Shown: positions 34,701 to 35,270 of the stretch, one piece after another
How positions within the stretch are numbered: the stretch's first letter is position 1
How the letters are laid out: each line of letters begins with the position of its first letter
Source: Enorma phocaeensis
GTDB taxonomy: Bacteria; Actinomycetota; Coriobacteriia; Coriobacteriales; Coriobacteriaceae
Assembly: GCF_016901575.1 (NCBI RefSeq)
Contig: NZ_JACJKQ010000020.1
Coordinates: 1-35,270, forward strand
Reading direction: 5' to 3'
DNA length: 35,270 nucleotides
Position numbers and translations under genes: made by a program
The notes under the pieces: generated by a model
What the model was told of the DNA's origin: nothing
Databases searched by the model: none
The model's input: the letters and a program-made list of their open reading frames with translations, nothing else

Positions 34701-35025
34701 GCCGTTGATCGCACAGAGGGGAGGGATGCGATTCAAACCCGGCGGAGTCGGCTTTTTTCATCGCCTGGAGCCTTCTCCGTCGCTGAGTTAACTATAGTAA
34801 ACTACTGCGCCCTCCAGCGTGTGAATCGCCGCCTCCATAGCTCCTCCATAAGTTAGCTATGGCTTACCTGTTGGAGGGCACGGGGCGTCGGACGACGCGC
34901 CGCGACGGGGCTGCAGGCGATGGCGGAGCGTGACGCCATGCGGCGACCCCGCCCCGGGCAACATGCCGATGCAGGGGCATTCCCTGCGCGCCTTGCTACA
35001 ATGGAGGGGCAGCAGGGAGGGGCAT
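34701..35025. other. Intergenic stretch before the MGMT-like gene
   Basis: No gene is seen. A small palindrome CCATA-N7-TATGG lies around 34845-34863. TACAAT at 34997-35002 could be the -10 box of the next gene, but no clear -35 box is found at the proper distance. Confidence 0.35.
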
Positions 35026-35166
35026 ATGGATCAAGCAGGGTTCTTTGAGCGCGTATACGATGCCGTCGAGCAGATTCCCGAGGGCATGGTCGCGACCTAT
35101 GGCCAGATCGCGAAGCTAGTGGGCGAGCCGCGCAAGGCCCGCTATGTGGGATATGCCTGTGTTTAG
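35026..35166 (+). pseudogene. MGMT/ATL-like gene truncated by insertion
   Basis: The product opens MDQAGFFERVYDAVEQIPEG and continues VATYGQIAKLVGEPRKARYV, the start of the methyltransferase-fold DNA-binding domain of O6-alkylguanine transferase-like (ATL/MGMT) proteins. These bind alkylated guanine and hand it to repair. AGGGAGGGG precedes the ATG. After GYA, where the family continues with the recognition helix, the frame runs into CV and a stop within repeat-bearing sequence that looks like an insertion element end. Only 46 codons remain, so the protein is not functional unless it is restored outside the window. Confidence 0.72.
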
Positions 35167-35270
35167 TCAAGTAGTTTTGAGCAGAATGTGCATCGGGAAT
35201 TGAGCAGCATGAGCTCGCGGTCTGAGCGGTGGTTTTTGAGCAGCTATCCTTCCTGCATGAGGGCGTGCCT
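35158..35270. mobile_element. Probable insertion element end (right window edge)
   Basis: The octamer TTGAGCAG occurs three times, at 35177-35184, 35200-35207 and 35236-35243, at 20-40 base steps, right after the break in the MGMT-like gene. The element may begin with TGT at 35158. Several subterminal repeats with a TG start are typical of IS21-family ends; the transposase genes would lie beyond the window. Confidence 0.5.

Noticed and set aside
33528-34736. Long minus-strand frame opposite the HAD gene
   Set aside because: It is a shadow of the HAD phosphatase gene with the same GC-driven repetitive composition.

Overview
The window reads as a chromosomal segment of a high-GC actinobacterium. 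Strongly G/C-ending codons in the housekeeping genes on the right (trpS, a TagO/WecA-type transferase, a Cof-type HAD phosphatase, tRNA-Ala with an encoded CCA, a TPP riboswitch with a thiamine-precursor transporter) suggest Coriobacteriia (Collinsella/Olsenella-like). That placement is inference from style, not from a marker gene. The left two thirds are visibly less GC-rich, full of broken genes, and look like an accessory (defence/mobile) island.

Layout. 1-550: repeat-rich DNA resembling the end(s) of insertion elements. 571-11773: a DISARM-like anti-phage locus. A 5-cytosine methyltransferase (plus strand) converges on a tightly overlapping minus-strand operon: a large DrmE-like protein, a NERD-nuclease/UvrD-type helicase, a DrmA-like helicase and DrmB (DUF1998). 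No phospholipase-D nuclease (DrmC) is present, so the NERD helicase appears to occupy its place. A good sigma70-type promoter with an overlapping 6-2-6 inverted repeat sits in front of the operon. 11862-13168: a decayed phage portal gene, followed by a decayed IS110-family transposase (13466-13940) and about 1 kb of non-coding debris. 15036-19062: three genes of unknown role: a charged coiled-coil protein (plus) and a minus-strand pair made of a helical Ala/Gly-rich protein and a protein ending in a GIY-YIG-like domain. 19716-22600: a single-chain GmrSD-type restriction protein (DUF262-DUF1524) with a downstream protein carrying a restriction-endonuclease-like core. Upstream lie a truncated C-terminal relic and a frameshifted gene.

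23697-26401: a TetR-type regulator divergent from a P1B metal-transport ATPase, with a palindrome in the shared promoter region, then tRNA-Ala(CGC) and its terminator on the minus strand. 26589-30067: a minus-strand thiamine-precursor uptake operon, in transcription order promoter, TPP riboswitch, intrinsic terminator, YkoF-like binding protein, permease, Tat-exported lipoprotein, ATPase. 30115-30565: two 5'-truncated divergent fragments (glycoside hydrolase C-terminus and GntR/UTRA C-terminus) fused back to back, a deletion scar. 31263-34613: housekeeping genes in good condition. 35026-end: an MGMT-like gene cut short by what looks like the end of another insertion element.

Together: the island stacks at least two restriction-type defence systems (DISARM-like and GmrSD-like) around a dead prophage fragment and dead transposases. 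The unknown three-gene cluster between them is the best place to look for something undescribed; the best-supported novelty is the DISARM variant with a NERD helicase instead of DrmC.
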